DNA of 64,000 nucleotides from Solibacillus silvestris (GTDB lineage: Bacteria; Bacillota; Bacilli; Bacillales_A; Planococcaceae): contig CP014609.1 of NCBI GenBank assembly GCA_001586195.1, positions 2,632,501-2,696,500 of the forward strand, read 5' to 3'. The translations under genes were made by a program, and so were the position numbers. The notes below the pieces were generated by a model. It made no database searches. It was not told the DNA's origin and worked only from the letters and a program-made list of their open reading frames with translations. Shown here one piece after another: positions 17,597-26,584 of this stretch (positions are counted from its first letter, which is position 1; every line of letters begins with the position of its first letter).

Positions 17597-18808
17597 TCAA
17601 TTTACAATATTATATTCATATAAATAATCGTATTTAATGTCAATGAACAAAAATTCTTCATTCGAAATGGCCATTGAATATGTTCGTGTCAACTCGCCTG
17701 TTTCAATATCACTGTATACAGAGGACAGCTCGCCTTTATTGTCTTTTGTCATTTTAATAATGTTCAACAGGAAATAAGGACGCCAGCTCCAATTTTTTCC
17801 GATAATTTCTTCTTGCTTTTCCCATTGTTCGTCTTTCCAACGGATATTCGGAGATGTTTGGAAACCATTGCTGTCGCAAATATAAATACGAAACGCGCAT
17901 TTTTCCAAAGCCTTTGCCAGCTGCATTAGTTTATCAATTTGTGAAGTGGATGGATTGATCTGATCGACTGTTGAACAAATTGTCCGTTCAAGACGCTTCA
18001 TTTCCTCATATTTATGCAGAAGCAGCTTTTTTTCCGTTGCTATAAACTGCTCACACTCTTTGCGGAAACGTTCTTTTAAAGAATCGCGCACTTGCAGCTC
18101 CTTATGCGGCAGTTGCAAATAAGGACCTTTGAAATAACGAGTCCCGTTTTTCCATCCATGCTGTAACTGGTACACCGTTTCAATATTTTCGACTAATAAT
18201 TGCGTACCCATCTTTACAGCGAGTGTTCGGATAGTTGAAAACGCATGGTTTTGCGAACCCCACAAATTGTAGTTCAACTGACCAACATTGATTTTAAGAA
18301 TAGCAGGTTCGAGTAGTAATATATTTTCAAGCTGAGTTTGCGAGCCGACATCTGCCAATGCAATTTTAACTCCGTATGTTTTGATATATCGAATTAAATG
18401 CTGAAGCTGGTTCAACTCCCCCTCAAAAAGATGTTCCGTCATGACTAACGTAATATTCGGAAGATTCGATTCAGCAACTGTTTCTTTCAGCATCGAAAAA
18501 TAACTTTCTCCAAAATCCAGCAAAAGCAGTTCGGGATTGCATGGGATATATAAACCGACATCATCAATTAAATGAGCAACATTTTGTAATGATCTGCGGA
18601 CAAAGATTTGCTCAATTTCTGCTCTAATATCTGCTGGTACGTCCTTTTCATATGTAAACTGCTCGATATTAATCATTTCTTTTTCATTTTCACTTTCCAC
18701 TTGGCCTATCGCTTCATAAGCCACGATGCGATGTCCATCTGCACTATAGATTGGCTCATATAAAATTTCGATTTGATCTAGCTTATCCAGTAATTCTAAA
18801 ACACTCAT
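17597..18808 (-). CDS. YkuI-like degenerate EAL domain protein
   Basis: A 403-aa protein with an N-terminal EAL-type TIM barrel (about residues 10-245) and a C-terminal YkuI_C/PAS-like sensor domain (about 285-400) linked by a helix. The signature EAL reads E-A-I at residues 32-34, and the later catalytic DDFG motif reads A-D-V-G within KIALADVGSQ, so key metal-binding aspartates are missing. B. subtilis YkuI is known as a c-di-GMP-binding protein of the same layout. I infer a cytosolic c-di-GMP effector or inactive phosphodiesterase. It starts at ATG 18808 after AGGGGGC and appears monocistronic. Confidence 0.8.
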   Translation of the reverse strand: MSVLELLDKLDQIEILYEPIYSADGHRIVAYEAIGQVESENEKEMINIEQFTYEKDVPADIRAEIEQIFVRRSLQNVAHLIDDVGLYIPCNPELLLLDFGESYFSMLKETVAESNLPNITLVMTEHLFEGELNQLQHLIRYIKTYGVKIALADVGSQTQLENILLLEPAILKINVGQLNYNLWGSQNHAFSTIRTLAVKMGTQLLVENIETVYQLQHGWKNGTRYFKGPYLQLPHKELQVRDSLKERFRKECEQFIATEKKLLLHKYEEMKRLERTICSTVDQINPSTSQIDKLMQLAKALEKCAFRIYICDSNGFQTSPNIRWKDEQWEKQEEIIGKNWSWRPYFLLNIIKMTKDNKGELSSVYSDIETGELTRTYSMAISNEEFLFIDIKYDYLYEYNIVN

Positions 18809-19075
18809 TTAAAAAAGCCCCCTAGCAGTATGGTGATAACTCTATAATAATTCAAACCTTATAATAATACAAAACGACATATTAAAACATAGTTATTTTA
18901 TAGGAAATATAAGTTTTAATAGTTAAAATAATTAAATTTCATACGTTAGTGAAAAAAATTTCATTTTAAATACAAAAGGGACACCCTAAGTCGGATGATA
19001 CTATATAAATAAAATTTAATAATGCAAACGTATTCCTGTTATGTTAGAGTTAAGCAAACTAAATGAGGTGCTTAC

Positions 19076-19273
19076 TTGGATGAGCTGGTGAGAAGGAAAT
19101 GTTTAGAGGAAATACGGCTCCATAAGGTACGCACTAAGAAATTACGAATATTGATCACTAATACTGATAATATTGAAGTTAAAACGCAGTTAACCAAAGG
19201 ATTACTTTGGCATATTAAGCGAAAACGAGAGTTAAGAAAAATTCTGATAGATGATATTGGTTCAGATTCATAA
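19076..19273 (+). CDS. Small basic hypothetical protein
   Basis: A 65-aa helical, lysine/arginine-rich frame starting at TTG 19076, 5 nt after GAGGTG. No domain is recognised and no transmembrane segment is present. Support comes from the good ribosome-binding site, a possible AT-rich promoter upstream and a strong terminator about 75 bp downstream. Coding-like composition is weak, so it may be spurious. Confidence 0.4.
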   Translation: MDELVRRKCLEEIRLHKVRTKKLRILITNTDNIEVKTQLTKGLLWHIKRKRELRKILIDDIGSDS

Positions 19274-19346
19274 ATGGGTTGATCGGTAAGTTCCGTAATA
19301 TTAAAGCAGTTTTTTATTTACTACATATAACTACCAGAGAGACCAC

Positions 19347-19396
19347 AAAAAAGCGACCAACAACGAGAATAAATCATTGTTGGTCGCTTTTTTTAT
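19347..19396. terminator. Bidirectional intrinsic terminator
   Basis: AAAAAGCGACCAACAA pairs with TTGTTGGTCGCTTTTT around a roughly 15-nt loop. It can end the small basic gene and the convergent chemoreceptor gene. Confidence 0.9.
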
Positions 19397-19498
19397 TTCT
19401 TTTCATTTTAAGCTGTAGGCGTATATATGTAAGCTATATGCTCTGCCGGGCGTGCTGCAACTTTAGAACTTACTTGATTTTTTTTATGCTAAATAAAT

Positions 19499-21265
19499 TT
19501 AAAGTTTAAATTCTCTCACTAATGTATTAAGTTCTTCTGCTAAATTGGCAAGATGTTTCGAACTTCCTGCCACCTCTTCCATTATACTGCTTGTTTGTTG
19601 AACAGAAGCGGATGTTTGTTCAATGCCCGCTGCAGATTCTTCAGATACTGATGCAATTTCTACAACAGAACTGTTCATCTCCTGTGTACTTGCTGAGATT
19701 TCTGATAAATTTTTTCCGATAGTTGTAATACTATTTACCATTTCAGTTACAGCAACACTAATTCCTTCGAAAGTTTCTCCCGTTGACTCAATTTGTGTTT
19801 TCCCGAGTTCGACTTCTTTATACCCAACTTTTAGTGAGTCAGACACAATAAAAGTTTCTTTTTGTATATTGTCTACAATTCCTGTGATATCTGTTACAGA
19901 ATTGGATACTTGTTCAGCCAGTTTTCTTACCTCATCAGCAACTACTGCAAATCCTTTTCCATGTTCACCAGCCCTTGCAGCTTCAATAGCAGCATTTAAA
20001 GCAAGAAGATTTGTCTGATCGGCTACATCCTTAATGACGGTAACTAGATTAGATATTTCCTGTGATTGCTTATCCAACCCTGCAACCTTTTCGACGGATT
20101 CATTTACAATGGAATGAATTTTTTCCATCTGTTGAATCGATTGTTTCATTAACTCTGCTCCGTCACTGGTCATACTTAGAACGGCTTTTGAATTTCCTTC
20201 TATTCGTAACCCACTTTCATTTGCCTCTTGGACTGTTTCTACAAAAGTATTCATTACCGAAGCTAAATCACTTGCATTATTAGCCTGTGTTTCAGAACCA
20301 GCAGCTAATTCTTGAACAGTAGATGCCACTTGTTCTGATCCCATTTTCACTTCATCGGCAGATTGAGATAGTTCTTCACTATGACTAGTTAATGTCTCTG
20401 AAGTTTCGGAAACTTTTTTCATTGAATTTCTAAGATTTTTATGTAATAAATTCATAGCATCTGCCAATCTACTTATTTCATCTTTTGATTTAATGAGCAA
20501 TAGTTCTTTCGTTAAATCACCATTTGCAAGATAACCCATCTGTTCAGTTACTTTTAAAATTGGTTTAGTAATTAGATTTGCAGAGAACCAAATGATGATA
20601 ACCCCTAAAATGATTGAAATACCACTAACAATAAGAATAATATTAAACAACTCAGTAGCAGGCTGATTAAAATCCGTCATATAGGTACTGGCAGTCACTA
20701 CCCATTCCCAGTTTGGATCAACTTTCGAATAGGAAACCTTCTCTTCAATTTGCTCTTTATTATTTGGTAATGCTGAATTATAAAAAGTAAAACCACCGCC
20801 GTTATTGGCTATTTTAATCATCTCTTGAGCAAATTTTATACCGTTTTCATCCTCATCATCCCATGCACTAGCACCCTCTTTAGATGGATGCGCAATTCGA
20901 GTTCCTTCTTGACTATACACAATCATATAGCCATTTTCACCTAGATCTATAGAAGCATTAATTTTTCGGGTCCCATCCCCATTCTTCTCACCTAGAATAA
21001 TCCCCTTTACTTTCTCTTGAGCACTTTCAAGGGAAATTGTTCCTTTTGAAACTTCCGAATTGTATGCTTCGATTGTTGCAAGTGTAAATTCAACACTGTT
21101 TTGCAAGTTTGTTTTACCTATTTGCTCTAAACTGGTAGAACTTTTCTGGTAACTTGTCATTCCTATTACTATCATTGGAACTATCAATAGTAAAATAGAA
21201 ATTCCAATTAATTTTGATTTAATAGATGAGTGAAAATCAGGTTTAGATTTAGCTTGTTTTTTCAA
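19499..21265 (-). CDS. Methyl-accepting chemotaxis protein
   Basis: A 588-aa transmembrane chemoreceptor. TM1 lies near residues 18-36. An extracellular dCache-like sensor (about 37-205) includes an [13 protein letters not shown] segment typical of Cache folds. TM2 (about 208-230), HAMP (about 230-285) and the cytoplasmic signalling coiled coil with its conserved hairpin tip (around residues 415-450, containing [20 protein letters not shown] and EVRKLAEQ) follow. It signals to CheA/CheW; the ligand is unknown. No C-terminal pentapeptide tether for CheR is seen. It starts at ATG/TTG near 21265 after AAGGGG and is monocistronic between terminators. Confidence 0.93.
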   Translation of the reverse strand: MKKQAKSKPDFHSSIKSKLIGISILLLIVPMIVIGMTSYQKSSTSLEQIGKTNLQNSVEFTLATIEAYNSEVSKGTISLESAQEKVKGIILGEKNGDGTRKINASIDLGENGYMIVYSQEGTRIAHPSKEGASAWDDEDENGIKFAQEMIKIANNGGGFTFYNSALPNNKEQIEEKVSYSKVDPNWEWVVTASTYMTDFNQPATELFNIILIVSGISIILGVIIIWFSANLITKPILKVTEQMGYLANGDLTKELLLIKSKDEISRLADAMNLLHKNLRNSMKKVSETSETLTSHSEELSQSADEVKMGSEQVASTVQELAAGSETQANNASDLASVMNTFVETVQEANESGLRIEGNSKAVLSMTSDGAELMKQSIQQMEKIHSIVNESVEKVAGLDKQSQEISNLVTVIKDVADQTNLLALNAAIEAARAGEHGKGFAVVADEVRKLAEQVSNSVTDITGIVDNIQKETFIVSDSLKVGYKEVELGKTQIESTGETFEGISVAVTEMVNSITTIGKNLSEISASTQEMNSSVVEIASVSEESAAGIEQTSASVQQTSSIMEEVAGSSKHLANLAEELNTLVREFKL

Positions 21266-21521
21266 TTAATATACACCCCTTGTATTTATAGAACTATCAT
21301 TTCATTTTGTTTTGCAACTAATTAAATTCCCCTATTTATAGCATTAATTGACTATTAAAATCCCCCCAAAGAAGAGTATTAATTACTTCTCCACAACTAA
21401 AAAACATGGAAAAAAGTACTATTTTTAATTCCCGAATGTTATTTTAACCTAAATTTTTACTTAATCCAACATATTTTTACATAATATACTCTTTCAGATG
21501 TTTATTTTCTTTTTTAAGCAC
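21266..21521. other. AT-rich intergenic region, nothing recognised
   Basis: About 255 bp upstream of the chemoreceptor gene, very AT-rich. No short ORF with a ribosome-binding site, no hairpin of note and no convincing promoter were found. Confidence 0.5.
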
Positions 21522-21574
21522 AAAAAAAGCCTCCTTGATTTGTCATGTTTAATAACATCACAAATCAAGGAGAC
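21522..21574 (-). terminator. Intrinsic terminator after yutM
   Basis: TCTCCTTGATTTGT and ACAAATCAAGGAGG pair around a loop with inner ATGTT/AACAT pairing, and TTTTTTTG follows in the minus direction. Confidence 0.9.
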
Positions 21575-21591
21575 TTGTTATTCACAATCCA

Positions 21592-21966
21592 TTATTCACA
21601 TGGTTGCTCTACTGCCGGGCGTGCTGCTGCTTTAAAGCTTGTGCCGCAGCCGCATGAAGCAAGTGCGTTCGGGTTGTCGATTGTGAAACCGCCACCCATT
21701 AATGATTGTTTAAAATCGATTTTCGTGTCTTGTAAAATACCCGCATCTTCTTTTGATACGATAATTTGAATGCCGTGTTGGCTGTCTACGAAGTCGTCAT
21801 CATTAATTGTTTGCTCGAATGCCATTCCGTATGAAAGACCACTACAGCCTCCGCCTTTTACGGCTACACGCAGGCTCGCATTTTCTTCTTCGTTTTGAAC
21901 CATCATTTCTTTGACTTGAAATGAGGCCGCTTCTGTTAAAATGATTACTTGTTTTTCACTTGCCAT
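21592..21966 (-). CDS. yutM: A-type iron-sulfur cluster carrier (HesB/IscA family, YutM)
   Basis: A 124-aa cytosolic Fe-S carrier that accepts clusters from the Suf scaffold and delivers them to targets. The three conserved cysteines are visible: one in KGGGCSGLSY (about residue 44) and the C-G-C pair in ASCGCGTSF near residues 108-110. It starts at ATG 21966, 6 nt after AGGTG; a GTG three codons earlier overlaps the ribosome-binding site. It lies near the Nfu-type yutI gene and about 12 kb from the suf operon, and likely acts with both. Confidence 0.92.
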   Translation of the reverse strand: MASEKQVIILTEAASFQVKEMMVQNEEENASLRVAVKGGGCSGLSYGMAFEQTINDDDFVDSQHGIQIIVSKEDAGILQDTKIDFKQSLMGGGFTIDNPNALASCGCGTSFKAAARPAVEQPCE

Positions 21967-22176
21967 TCCAGTCACCTACTTTCTTTTATTTATCATATCA
22001 ATTGTAAAACCTATCTGACAACAAAACTGCTCTACCTGATTATATTCCTGCATTGAGTAAAAACTTTCAAGGAAAAAATACCTAAAAATTTCACATCAAT
22101 TCGGTATATTAATCACATTTTTTAATTTTCCTTGCTATAATAAAGGAACATAATTAAATGAAAGGTATGAACCTTT

Positions 22177-22869
22177 ATGGAAATTTCCCCATTTTACGAA
22201 AAGACAGTGAACTGTATTCATTGCAAGAAAAATTTTTCTACACTAAAAGTTCGTACCAAGTCCATAAAAATAGAGCATACAGCATCCGACTTTCAACCAG
22301 TCTATACAGACAATTACGTGAATGCATTATATTATAATGTATTTGTTTGTCAGCATTGTGGGTTTTCGTTTACGGAAGACTTCAGTAAATATTTTGCTCC
22401 AGGTGTAAAAGAACAAATCAATGAAAAAATTTGCAGTCATTGGGTACCGCACAGTTTCAGTAATGAGCGTTCTATATTGGAGGCCATTCAAACATACAAA
22501 CTGGCATTGTTTTGCGCAACAATTAAAAAAGAAAAATTTGTTATTACATCAGGCTTGGCATTGCGGTTGGCGTGGTTATATCGATCATTAAAAAATAATA
22601 CACAGGAACAGCGCTTTTTAAAACTGGCACGCGATCATTATATGGAAAGCTATTCGACGGAAGATTATGCTGGCACAACAATGTCCAGTGTACGGATAGT
22701 GTATATGATCGCCGAGTTGTCCCGTCGCCTTGGCGATTATGAAAATGCAACACGCTTCTTTTCACGTGTAATTGAAAGTCAACGTGTAGGCGGAGAAGCT
22801 AAACTCGTTAATATGGCAAAAGAGCAATGGGAATTAGTTCGTCAAGAGCGCGGTAAAATAGCCCAATAA
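22177..22869 (+). CDS. DUF2225 family protein
   Basis: A 230-aa cytosolic protein. The N-terminus has two cysteine pairs, CIHC (about residues 13-16) and CQHC (about 58-61), which look like a rubredoxin-type zinc knuckle. The rest is helical, with tetratricopeptide-like pairs such as EDYAGTTMSSVRIVYMIAEL and YENATRFFSRVIES. This layout is that of DUF2225, whose role is unknown. It starts at ATG 22177 after GAAAGGTATG. It is convergent with yutI across a shared hairpin. Confidence 0.8.
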   Translation: MEISPFYEKTVNCIHCKKNFSTLKVRTKSIKIEHTASDFQPVYTDNYVNALYYNVFVCQHCGFSFTEDFSKYFAPGVKEQINEKICSHWVPHSFSNERSILEAIQTYKLALFCATIKKEKFVITSGLALRLAWLYRSLKNNTQEQRFLKLARDHYMESYSTEDYAGTTMSSVRIVYMIAELSRRLGDYENATRFFSRVIESQRVGGEAKLVNMAKEQWELVRQERGKIAQ

Positions 22870-22912
22870 AAAAAAGCTGCCAAGTAAGTAAAAACTTTCT
22901 TGGCAGCTCTGT
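22868..22912 (-). terminator. Intrinsic terminator after yutI
   Basis: AGCTGCCAAG and CTTGGCAGCT form a perfect stem, with a T-run in the minus direction. It is less suited to the + strand DUF2225 gene, which lacks a T-run. Confidence 0.85.
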
Positions 22913-22921
22913 AGTCTTGAA

Positions 22922-23158
22922 TTAGAAAACTTGTTCTACTTCGACGATACCCGGCACTTCTTCTAAAAGAGCACGTTCGATACCTGCTTTTAATGTGATT
23001 GTAGAACTTGGGCAGCTACCGCATGCGCCTAATAAACGCAATTTTACGATACCTTCTTCAATATCTACCAATTCACAGTCTCCGCCGTCTCGTAATAAAA
23101 ACGGACGTAATTTATCTAAAACTTCTTGTACTTGTGCATATTGTTCTGTTTCTGTCAT
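22922..23158 (-). CDS. yutI: NifU-like (Nfu) Fe-S cluster scaffold/carrier, YutI
   Basis: A 78-aa protein consisting of the NifU C-terminal domain. The CxxC cluster site is in [11 protein letters not shown] (about residues 42-52). [11 protein letters not shown] near residue 23 is also conserved. It is predicted to carry 4Fe-4S clusters to apoproteins in the cytosol. The ATG at 23158 is preceded by GAAGGGAG. It is monocistronic and divergent from yuzD, the same local order as in B. subtilis. Confidence 0.92.
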   Translation of the reverse strand: MTETEQYAQVQEVLDKLRPFLLRDGGDCELVDIEEGIVKLRLLGACGSCPSSTITLKAGIERALLEEVPGIVEVEQVF

Positions 23159-23242
23159 TTTGCTCGACTCCCTTCATTAAAATCATTATAATGTGAAGGA
23201 GCAAAAAAATCCATTATTGAATCACGAAAGGTTGGAATTCCT

Positions 23243-23575
23243 ATGTCACAATCTCATCCAGTTATAGAAGTATTCGGCGCTGACATCATCTGTGCCAGCT
23301 GTGTAAATGCACCATCTTCCAAAGATACATATGAATGGCTCCAAGCTGCAATTTCACGAAAATATCCGGAACAGCCGTTTACTATCCGCTATATCGATAT
23401 TGAAGGTGTAATTGATAATGAACGTGATCAAGATTATGCAAACCGTATTCAAGAAGATGAATTTTTCTACCCTTTAGTTTTAGTAAATGATGAAGTAGTT
23501 GGTGAGGGCTATGTGCAGATTAAGCCTGTATTTACAGCGCTAGAATCGGCAGGCTTTGTACCAACTGAAGAGTAA
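23243..23575 (+). CDS. yuzD: YuzD family (DUF1462) thioredoxin-fold protein
   Basis: A 110-aa protein with a thioredoxin-like fold. EVFGADIICASCVNAPSSKDT carries a CxxC pair at the N-terminus of the first helix (C-A-S-C, about residues 17-20), and the central strand includes YPLVLVNDEVVGEG. The exact function is unknown, but the fold and its setting among Fe-S assembly genes suggest a redox or metal-site role. It starts at ATG 23243 after AAAGG. A terminator follows. Confidence 0.8.
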   Translation: MSQSHPVIEVFGADIICASCVNAPSSKDTYEWLQAAISRKYPEQPFTIRYIDIEGVIDNERDQDYANRIQEDEFFYPLVLVNDEVVGEGYVQIKPVFTALESAGFVPTEE

Positions 23576-23590
23576 AAATATTAACATAAC

Positions 23591-23630
23591 AAAAAATTCA
23601 ATTTTCTCCTCGAGGAAATTGAATTTTTTG
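23591..23630. terminator. Bidirectional intrinsic terminator
   Basis: AAAAAATTCAATTTTC pairs with GAAATTGAATTTTTT around a CTCGAG-like centre. It serves yuzD and the convergent yutJ. Confidence 0.85.
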
Positions 23631-23672
23631 TTTTAAAGTCAAATTGAATTCCTTTACAGGGATGATCAATTT

Positions 23673-24740
23673 TTAGTTTTCGTTTTGCTTTTTGTAGTAC
23701 CAAAGCAGACCCGACTTCATAAGGCGTGCAATGCGCCCTGTTACAGTTGTATCCGCCAGATGAACGAAGCCTTGCTTTTTCCCAAGGGAGCCCATAAAGC
23801 CTTTCATTTTGATTTCTGAAAGCTTTTCTGGAAGCGGCTCGCCTTTCCAGCGCATTTTTAAAACTTTAACGATACGTTCTCCTTGCTCTTCTGCCAATTG
23901 CGCTGTTGGAGGTAATTGTGAAGAAGCACAATCTCCAACTACAAATACATTTTCATCCCCAACTACATGATAATGATCCGTTATAATCGGACGATTGAAT
24001 TTATCTTTTTCAACATCCAGTTCACGAACGATTTTCACAGGCTGTACACCAGCTGTCCATACGATTACGTCAGCTTCAATTATTTCATCATGGTTGTATA
24101 AACGTCCTTCTTCAACGCGCGTAATATTCGATTCTGCGATTACATCGACGTTATGTTTAATAAACCAGGACTTGATATACTCACTTAGCTTTTCCGGGAA
24201 ATCACGTAAAATACGGTGAGAACGGTCAAATAATTTAATTTTTAAATCAGAACGGCTTTCACGCAGTTCACTCGCAAGCTCGATTCCTGAAAGACCTGCA
24301 CCAATAATGGCAACCGTCGAACCAGGAGCCAATCCGCATACTTTTTCGAAAGTTTTACGTGATTTGGCGATTGTTTGAATACTATATGTGAATTCATCGG
24401 CACCCGGCACTCCATGGTATTTATCGATACAACCTAAACCAATAACAAGCTGGTCATAGGAAAGCTCCTCGCCGTCACCTAAATAAATTTTTTTATCTTC
24501 ACGGTCGATACGTACTACTTCTCCGTAAACGCATTTTAAGCGCTCATGTTCCGGAAACGCAACTCGGATTTCCTTATCTGTTGATGTACCTGCAGCAAGT
24601 GCATAAAATTCTGTTTTCAAACTATGGAATGGTGTACGATCAACCAATGTAATTTCTACATCCGCTGGTAAGCTTGGCAATAGACGAAGTAAAATTCGCA
24701 TATTTCCATATCCGCCACCTAATAATACTAACTTTTGCAT
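23673..24740 (-). CDS. yutJ: NADH dehydrogenase-like FAD oxidoreductase YutJ
   Basis: A 355-aa pyridine-nucleotide-disulfide/NDH-2 family flavoprotein. The FAD motif is VLLGGGYGN (residues 4-12), the NAD motif is VAIIGAGLSGIELASEL (about 153-169), and the second FAD contact is VFVVGDCASS (about 261-270). It resembles YumB but is shorter at the C-terminus. I chose ATG 24740 (M-Q-K-L) because GAGGG is 8 nt upstream. The promoter overlaps a perfect Rex-type operator, suggesting induction when NADH is high. Confidence 0.88.
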   Translation of the reverse strand: MQKLVLLGGGYGNMRILLRLLPSLPADVEITLVDRTPFHSLKTEFYALAAGTSTDKEIRVAFPEHERLKCVYGEVVRIDREDKKIYLGDGEELSYDQLVIGLGCIDKYHGVPGADEFTYSIQTIAKSRKTFEKVCGLAPGSTVAIIGAGLSGIELASELRESRSDLKIKLFDRSHRILRDFPEKLSEYIKSWFIKHNVDVIAESNITRVEEGRLYNHDEIIEADVIVWTAGVQPVKIVRELDVEKDKFNRPIITDHYHVVGDENVFVVGDCASSQLPPTAQLAEEQGERIVKVLKMRWKGEPLPEKLSEIKMKGFMGSLGKKQGFVHLADTTVTGRIARLMKSGLLWYYKKQNEN

Positions 24741-24820
24741 AGCATATTCCCTCATATCTGTAAGTAATCAATTACGAAGCTGCTAGGCATCATAATTGTG
24801 TTCACAAAGTTTCCATAAGT

Positions 24821-24849
24821 ATTATAACTGTTTGTGATAAGTTTCACAA
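24821..24849 (-). promoter_or_regulatory. Sigma-A promoter of yutJ
   Basis: On the minus strand TTGTGA (24844-24849) and TATAAT (24821-24826) are separated by exactly 17 bp, about 80 nt upstream of the yutJ ATG. The -35 region lies within the Rex-type operator. Confidence 0.7.
24832..24849. promoter_or_regulatory. Rex-type operator, site 1
   Basis: TTGTGATAAGTTTCACAA is a perfect TTGTGA-N6-TCACAA palindrome, the known binding consensus of the NADH/NAD-sensing repressor Rex. It overlaps the -35 element and spacer of the yutJ promoter. Confidence 0.75.
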
Positions 24850-24865
24850 TATATTAAATGATATT

Positions 24866-24883
24866 TTGTGAATAAATTCACAT
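24866..24883. promoter_or_regulatory. Rex-type operator, site 2
   Basis: TTGTGAATAAATTCACAT matches the Rex consensus except for the last base, 34 bp from site 1. It lies between yutJ and yuzB, so it could influence either. Confidence 0.65.
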
Positions 24884-25010
24884 AAGTTAATGATGCCATT
24901 TCATTATAAAGGATTGCAAGGATTTTCAAACATTAGCCGAAAGTTATTAAATCAGAGAAATTGACGTTTTCAGCAAAAAAAAGTAGGATTGCTAATAGTG
25001 AGGTGACAAC

Positions 25011-25250
25011 ATGTTAAATCCATTAGTCGAATTTTGCATTAGTAATTTAGCAAATGGTGCGCAACAAACATATGAACAACTGGAGCAAGATCCTGATATT
25101 GATGTATTGGAATATGGCTGCTTAAGCTACTGCACAAAATGTGCCGAAAACTTTTATGCTGTTGTGAACGGGGATATAGTTGAGGCGGATACTCCAGAAG
25201 AGCTGACGAAGCGCATTTATGAATATATAGAAGAAAATCCGATGTGGTAA
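25011..25250 (+). CDS. yuzB: YuzB family (DUF1450) protein
   Basis: A 79-aa cytosolic protein. [10 protein letters not shown] near the N-terminus and [17 protein letters not shown] (about residues 37-53) supply the conserved cysteines of the DUF1450 family. Function is unknown; the Cys spacing suggests a redox or metal site. It starts at ATG 25011 after GTGAGGTGA. It is divergent from yutJ, as in B. subtilis, and ends at a terminator overlapping its stop codon. Confidence 0.8.
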   Translation: MLNPLVEFCISNLANGAQQTYEQLEQDPDIDVLEYGCLSYCTKCAENFYAVVNGDIVEADTPEELTKRIYEYIEENPMW

Positions 25251-25276
25251 ATGACCCACACCGGATTTCTTTTTGT
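25233..25276 (+). terminator. Intrinsic terminator overlapping the yuzB stop codon
   Basis: AAATCCGATGTGG pairs with CCACACCGGATTT (one mismatch), followed by CTTTTTGTTT. The left arm lies inside the last codons of yuzB. Confidence 0.8.
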
Positions 25277-26041
25277 TTATTTAATAAGTTCCAACAAATT
25301 TTCTACACAATAATTAGGCAACTTGGCTTGTTTTTTTACAATCTCAGTAGGCGTAACACCCGTATTGACATGAATTGTATCACAACCGAAGTTTATCCCA
25401 CACAAAATATCGGTATCATAGTTGTCCCCGACCATGACCATTTCACTCTTTTCAAAGTGATGCTCTTCAGCAATGATTTGCAGCATTACCGGTGATGGTT
25501 TCCCAACAAAGGTCGGTGTAACTCCGGATACATTTGCAACTAATTGAACAAATGATCCATTCCCGGGAGTAAAACCGGTTTCGTTCGGAAATTTAATATC
25601 GCCATTTGTTCCAATAAGCTGTGCGCCATTCTGGACATAGTCACATGCTTTTACAAGTTTCTCATACGAGATTTGACGGTCAATGCCCATTACAAGAACA
25701 TCGCTTTGTTCATCGGTAATTTCTAACCCTTGCTCGATTAAAGCAGTACGAATGCCCAATTCACCGACTACATTCACTGTTTTATTATTACTTATTTTTG
25801 CAACATAGGCTGCCGTTGCAAGCGAACTTGAATAAATATGGTCAAGCGGTGCATCCACGCTAATATCTTGTAAAACTTGCTGCAGTCTTTCACGGGTTTT
25901 CGATGAATTGTTCGTTAAATAATACGGCTCAATTCCTTCGTTCTGCAGTAAATGAACAAATTTTACGGCAGAATCGATCGCTTCTTTCCCACGATAGATT
26001 GTCCCATCCAAATCAAAGCAATACGCTTTATATGGGAACAT
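25277..26041 (-). CDS. yutF: HAD superfamily (subclass IIA, NagD-like) phosphatase YutF
   Basis: A 254-aa cytosolic hydrolase with the HAD nucleophile motif DLDGTIYRG (residues 11-19), motif II with TNNSSKTRE, a catalytic lysine (GKPSP) and the terminal motif MVGDNYDTDI (about 204-213). Family members dephosphorylate small phosphoesters such as p-nitrophenyl phosphate; the natural substrate is not known. Its ATG shares one base with the yutE stop codon (TAATG), indicating translational coupling. Confidence 0.88.
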   Translation of the reverse strand: MFPYKAYCFDLDGTIYRGKEAIDSAVKFVHLLQNEGIEPYYLTNNSSKTRERLQQVLQDISVDAPLDHIYSSSLATAAYVAKISNNKTVNVVGELGIRTALIEQGLEITDEQSDVLVMGIDRQISYEKLVKACDYVQNGAQLIGTNGDIKFPNETGFTPGNGSFVQLVANVSGVTPTFVGKPSPVMLQIIAEEHHFEKSEMVMVGDNYDTDILCGINFGCDTIHVNTGVTPTEIVKKQAKLPNYCVENLLELIK

Positions 26042-26493
26042 TATGCCTGATCCTCTGGTAAGAATGCTGAAACTGGTCCTAATTCATTCGTTAAGTAATC
26101 GTGAACTTTTGGTGAGAATTGCTTTAGTATATTTAAGTTTGCTGTTAATACATTTAAAATTTCTTCACTATCTACAGCGATAAATTCACGAACGATCATT
26201 TTGCGTAAGCCGACAACCGTTTTTAATGGTGCATCCATCTCTTCTGTAATCACTTTTTCATCAACGAAAATATCGATAATGTCTTCGTAACTTCCAGGGT
26301 CACGCATAATAAAACCGTCAATCACCAGGTTTCCTACATCCATCATCGCTTCCATTACATTATGGCCGATACGCTGTAATGCCAGCTTATGAATATCATC
26401 TGCCAACCAGTTTTCTGTCGATTCAAAGATCGCCAATAATTCGTCCAAGTGTGCTAAGTTGTTTGTAATTTTATTTCTATCTACGAAGTACAT
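26041..26493 (-). CDS. yutE: DUF86 (HepT-like) protein YutE
   Basis: A 150-aa all-helical cytosolic protein of the DUF86/HepT-like family. RNKITNNLAHLDELL starts the first helix and the DUF86 core MVGLR-like segment (VVGLRKMIVREF, about residues 99-110) corresponds to the conserved RxxxxHxY region. The final His/Tyr of the HepT ribonuclease motif is replaced by F-I here. HepT toxins pair with MNT nucleotidyltransferases; no such partner is adjacent, so a housekeeping role is more likely. It starts at ATG 26493, 8 nt after GGAGG. Confidence 0.75.
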   Translation of the reverse strand: MYFVDRNKITNNLAHLDELLAIFESTENWLADDIHKLALQRIGHNVMEAMMDVGNLVIDGFIMRDPGSYEDIIDIFVDEKVITEEMDAPLKTVVGLRKMIVREFIAVDSEEILNVLTANLNILKQFSPKVHDYLTNELGPVSAFLPEDQA

Positions 26494-26584
26494 AGATAAA
26501 GCCTCCATTCAATCAATAAAAGTTGATAGTGTTTTCCTTTATATAGTACCATATTCTTTAGAGATGGAAGGGGTACAAAACAAA

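Noticed and set aside
19441-19460. A 16-nt match to the 3' end of yutM (CTGCCGGGCGTGCTGC) downstream of the chemoreceptor gene, suggesting a yutM remnant.
   Set aside because: A single 16-nt match is expected about once by chance in a window this size, and the flanks agree only partly. No reading frame extends the similarity.
24796-24807. TTGTGTTCACAA as a third Rex site.
   Set aside because: The arms are only 2 bp apart rather than the 6-bp spacing of TTGTGA-N6-TCACAA.
26041-26493. yutE as a HepT toxin of a HepT/MNT toxin-antitoxin pair.
   Set aside because: No nucleotidyltransferase antitoxin gene is adjacent, the motif residues are altered, and the gene is coupled to yutF as in B. subtilis.
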